This document shows positions 61,613 through 64,000 of a stretch of 64,000 nucleotides of DNA, piece after piece. The translations under genes and the position numbers were made by a program. How positions within the stretch are numbered: the stretch's first letter is position 1; every line of letters starts with the position of its first letter. The stretch covers positions 1-64,000 of the forward strand of contig NZ_JAXCLE010000015.1 in assembly GCF_037027585.1 (NCBI RefSeq). The letters run 5' to 3'. Source of the stretch: Solibacillus ferritrahens. GTDB lineage: Bacteria; Bacillota; Bacilli; Bacillales_A; Planococcaceae. The notes below the pieces were generated by a model. It had not been told where the DNA came from and searched no databases. It worked only from the letters and a program-made list of their open reading frames with translations.

Positions 61613-63102
61613 TGGAAAAATATATTATGGCATTGGATCAAGGTACGACAAGCTCGCGTGCTATTTTATTCAACAAAAAAGGCGATGTTGTTCATGTAGC
61701 ACAACAGGAATTCAGGCAGTACTTTCCAAAATCAGGGTGGGTTGAACATAATGCAAAGGAAATATGGAGTTCAATCTTAGCGGTAATTGCAAAAGTGCTT
61801 TCCGAAAACAATATAAAGTCAACGCAAATTGAAGGTGTAGGAATTACGAACCAACGTGAGACGACCGTTGTATGGGATAAACATACAGGGGAACCTGTCT
61901 ATAATGCGATTGTGTGGCAATCACGTCAAACAGTAGGAATATGCGATGAATTACGAGAAGCCGGATACGATGAATTGTTCCGCGATAAGACAGGACTTCT
62001 TTTGGATGCGTATTTTTCCGGAACAAAAGTTAAATGGATTCTCGATAATGTAGAAGGTGCAAGAGAAAAAGCAGAAGCGGGCGACCTATTATTCGGTACG
62101 ATTGATACGTGGATTATATGGCAACTAACAGAAGGGGCAGTGCATGTTACGGACTATTCAAATGCATCCCGTACGTTAATGTACAATATTTATGAACTTA
62201 AGTGGGATGATCAGCTACTTGAAATACTAGGTATACCTCATTCTATGTTGCCTGAAGTCAAACCATCATCTGAAGTGTATGGAGTAATTTCCGGTAATCA
62301 CTTCTTCGGTCATCAAGTACCGATCGCAGGTATAGCAGGTGATCAGCAGGCGGCTTTATTTGGCCAAGCTTGCTATGAAAAGGGAATGGTTAAAAACACG
62401 TATGGAACTGGGTGCTTTATGCTTATAAATACCGGGGAAGAAGCGGTGAAATCTGAGCATGGTTTACTAACAACGATTGCTTGGGGCTACGATGGAAAAG
62501 TAACATATGCATTGGAGGGGAGTATTTTCGTAGCCGGGTCAGCCATCCAATGGTTGCGAGATGGTCTCCGAATGTTTAGGAAATCTGCTGAAAGTGAGGA
62601 ATACGCCAAACGTGTGGAAGATACAGAAGGTGTCTATGTCGTGCCCGCTTTTGTAGGATTGGGAACCCCGTATTGGGATAGCGAAGTGCGCGGAGCTGTA
62701 TTTGGGTTGACTCGTGGAACATCAAAGGAACATTTCATCCGTGCGACATTGGAATCGCTTGCTTACCAGACACGAGATGTACTGGCGGCTATGGAATCAG
62801 ACTCTAAGATCAATTTGAAAACATTGCGAGTTGATGGCGGCGCGGTGATGAATGACTTTTTAATGCAGTTCCAATCAGATATACTCAATGTACCAGTTGA
62901 ACGTCCTTCAATTAACGAAACTACCGCACTTGGCGCAGCTTATTTAGCTGGCTTAGCTGTTGGGTTCTGGAAAGATATTGACGAGGTTCAAAAGCACTGG
63001 CAGCTCGATCGCCAATTTGAACCAGAAATGGATGAACAAAGACGGGAAAAGTTATTTACAGGCTGGCATAAGGCAGTAAAGGCTGCACAGGCGTTTAAAT
63101 AA
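61612..63102 (+). CDS. glpK: Glycerol kinase
   Basis: Phosphorylates glycerol to trap it in the cell. 496 residues; ALDQGTTSSRAILF (6-19), GITNQRETTVVWD, and GIAGDQQAALFGQ. The conserved His of PTS control is expected in the HFFGHQ-containing region or nearby, not firmly placed. ATG 61612 (or 61609) follows AAAGGAG; it overlaps the glpF stop. Confidence 0.96.
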   Translation: MEKYIMALDQGTTSSRAILFNKKGDVVHVAQQEFRQYFPKSGWVEHNAKEIWSSILAVIAKVLSENNIKSTQIEGVGITNQRETTVVWDKHTGEPVYNAIVWQSRQTVGICDELREAGYDELFRDKTGLLLDAYFSGTKVKWILDNVEGAREKAEAGDLLFGTIDTWIIWQLTEGAVHVTDYSNASRTLMYNIYELKWDDQLLEILGIPHSMLPEVKPSSEVYGVISGNHFFGHQVPIAGIAGDQQAALFGQACYEKGMVKNTYGTGCFMLINTGEEAVKSEHGLLTTIAWGYDGKVTYALEGSIFVAGSAIQWLRDGLRMFRKSAESEEYAKRVEDTEGVYVVPAFVGLGTPYWDSEVRGAVFGLTRGTSKEHFIRATLESLAYQTRDVLAAMESDSKINLKTLRVDGGAVMNDFLMQFQSDILNVPVERPSINETTALGAAYLAGLAVGFWKDIDEVQKHWQLDRQFEPEMDEQRREKLFTGWHKAVKAAQAFK

Positions 63103-63174
63103 GGAACTGACTTTCTATTTCCTTTTTGGAATTATGCTATAATATGTCGTAGTCTAGTTGAGGAGTTAATAAAT

Positions 63175-63441
63175 ATGAGCAAAGATTATATTCGTATGGC
63201 AAATGAAGAAGATTTAACATTAATTACTGCCTACTTTAAGCAAGCATTAGCGCATTACGAAGAAGTAGGAGAGTTAATGGCGATGCAGGACATCCGGTAT
63301 TTCCTGGAAAACATGGAGCATTTTCAGTTCTTTGTGTTAAAGGAAACGACAGAACAAATAACGTACCTTTTTGAATTCCCGGGTTCCGAAAATGACAAGC
63401 GTGAAACAGGTACACTGATGATCCCACTTCAGAACAATTAG
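63175..63441 (+). CDS. small soluble protein of unknown function
   Basis: 88 residues, acidic, helical at the start (EDLTLITAYFKQALAHYEEVGELMAM), then FQFFVLKETTEQITYLFEF. ATG 63175 follows GAGGAG, and a terminator follows the gene. I do not recognise a family. It lies between glpK and nusB. Confidence 0.6.
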   Translation: MSKDYIRMANEEDLTLITAYFKQALAHYEEVGELMAMQDIRYFLENMEHFQFFVLKETTEQITYLFEFPGSENDKRETGTLMIPLQNN

Positions 63442-63475
63442 TTATCGGTTCTAAAATTTCTTATAAAAAGTATAG

Positions 63476-63515
63476 GAACGGCATGTTGTTTTTACTTAAA
63501 CATGTCGTTTTTTTA
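63476..63515 (+). terminator. terminator before nusB
   Basis: AACGGCATGTT / AACATGTCGTT stem with T7. Confidence 0.88.
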
Positions 63516-63651
63516 GCGCAAATTTCACCATTTTAAGATAGTTTACGCAAATCTCTTTTTACAGCCAAAAATTTTCAGTCAAACTGTGCTACGCCTTGCA
63601 AAATATGCTATGATAACAAGTAATGCTACTTATGAAGGAGAGCTTTAATTT

Positions 63652-64000
63652 ATGAAACGAACAGAGGCGCGCCAAAAAGCGTTGCAAGCTTTGTTTCAGT
63701 TAGACAGCACAGAACTTTCAATAGAAGAGGCGATTGGTCATGTTCTTGAAGAAGAACAAAAATCGAATGCCTTTTTGGAACAATTAGTTCGTGGGACAAC
63801 TGAAAACTTGGAAGCAATTGACGCAGCGCTAGAAAAAAACCTTGAAAAATGGACGATTAGTCGTCTACCGAAAATTGAGAGAACTGTACTACGTTTAGCT
63901 GTATACGAATTGTTGTATGAGGCAGAAACACCAAACAAAGTTGTAATGAATGAAGCAATTGAGCTTTGCAAAACATTCAGTGACGAAAAATCAAGCAAGT
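63652..64000 (+). CDS. nusB: NusB, transcription antitermination factor (5' part)
   Basis: The frame starts at ATG 63652 behind GAAGGAGAG and runs past the window end; 116 codons are visible of an expected 130 or so. KRTEARQKALQALFQLD, ISRLPKIERTVLRLAVYEL and PNKVVMNEAIELCKTFS are NusB hallmarks. Acts with NusE/S10 on boxA of rRNA leaders. Confidence 0.95.
   Translation, partial: MKRTEARQKALQALFQLDSTELSIEEAIGHVLEEEQKSNAFLEQLVRGTTENLEAIDAALEKNLEKWTISRLPKIERTVLRLAVYELLYEAETPNKVVMNEAIELCKTFSDEKSSK

Noticed and set aside
1..64000. tRNA, rRNA, CRISPR array, insertion sequence or prophage
   Set aside because: No cloverleaf-like runs, spacer repeats, transposase frames or phage gene clusters were seen on either strand.

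Overview
The window looks like chromosomal DNA of a low-GC, endospore-forming Bacillales bacterium, most likely of the Planococcaceae (Lysinibacillus/Solibacillus type). The reasons are AT-rich DNA, strong AGGAGG-type ribosome binding sites, frequent TTG/GTG starts, and a backbone matching the Bacillus subtilis comG - aroK - gcvT-gcvPA-gcvPB - yqhL - lipM - yqhQ-yqhR-aroQ-yqhT-efp - spoIIIA - accBC - yqhY - nusB order. The genus is inferred from recognised protein families; no search was run.

Layout. 1-1.2 kb: a DUF2626 gene and a Cys-rich HTH regulator, both on the minus strand. 1.36-5.1 kb: the competence pseudopilus operon comGA-GG. 5.4-10.4 kb: aroK, then a tandem glycine riboswitch with terminator controlling gcvT-gcvPA-gcvPB. 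10.5-11.8 kb: yqhL (rhodanese) and lipM (octanoyltransferase), so glycine cleavage and lipoylation genes lie together. 12.0-15.8 kb: nrdJ (B12-dependent ribonucleotide reductase), split by a group I intron of about 1.15 kb that encodes an HNH endonuclease with four zinc-finger-like repeats. LexA-like boxes overlap both the nrdJ promoter region and the intron-internal promoter. 15.9-18.6 kb: a yqjF-like gene, trhO, and a lipoprotein whose frame breaks at a slippery A-tract. 18.6-23 kb: a BceRSAB-type module (regulator, intramembrane-sensing kinase, ABC ATPase, large permease).

23.4-28.3 kb: a Pho-box candidate, then pstS-pstC-pstA-pstB-phoU and an OmpR-type regulator without an adjacent kinase. 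28.4-30.1 kb: a small basic protein, then an ECF sigma factor with an overlapping membrane anti-sigma candidate. 30.2-34.3 kb: a tryptophan-to-anthranilate operon (kynU-kynA-NSS transporter-kynB) behind a good sigma-A promoter. 34.5-42.3 kb: a chemoreceptor, an alpha/beta hydrolase, a small membrane-anchored protein, a CPBP protease and an asymmetric heterodimeric ABC exporter. 42.5-46.2 kb: yqhQ-yqhR-aroQ-yqhT-efp.

46.4-50.1 kb: a nitronate monooxygenase-like gene, then a reduced spoIIIA operon. It has AC, AD, AE, a 44-residue remnant at the AF position, AG and AH. There is no spoIIIAA or spoIIIAB, and a sigma-E-like promoter lies directly before spoIIIAC. 50.3-52.1 kb: accB-accC. 52.4-58.4 kb: a purine permease, a polysaccharide deacetylase, a LytH-like M23 peptidase, a VanW-domain lipoprotein, a SnoaL-like protein and an MscS channel. 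58.6-64 kb: yqhY, glpD-glpF-glpK, an 88-residue unknown, and the 5' part of nusB.

The most unusual points are the nrdJ intron with matched LexA-like operators, the truncated spoIIIA operon, the in-phase A AAA AAG slippery site in the lipoprotein gene, and the shortened receiver domain of the Bce-type regulator. I see no tRNA or rRNA genes, no CRISPR array, no insertion sequence and no prophage.
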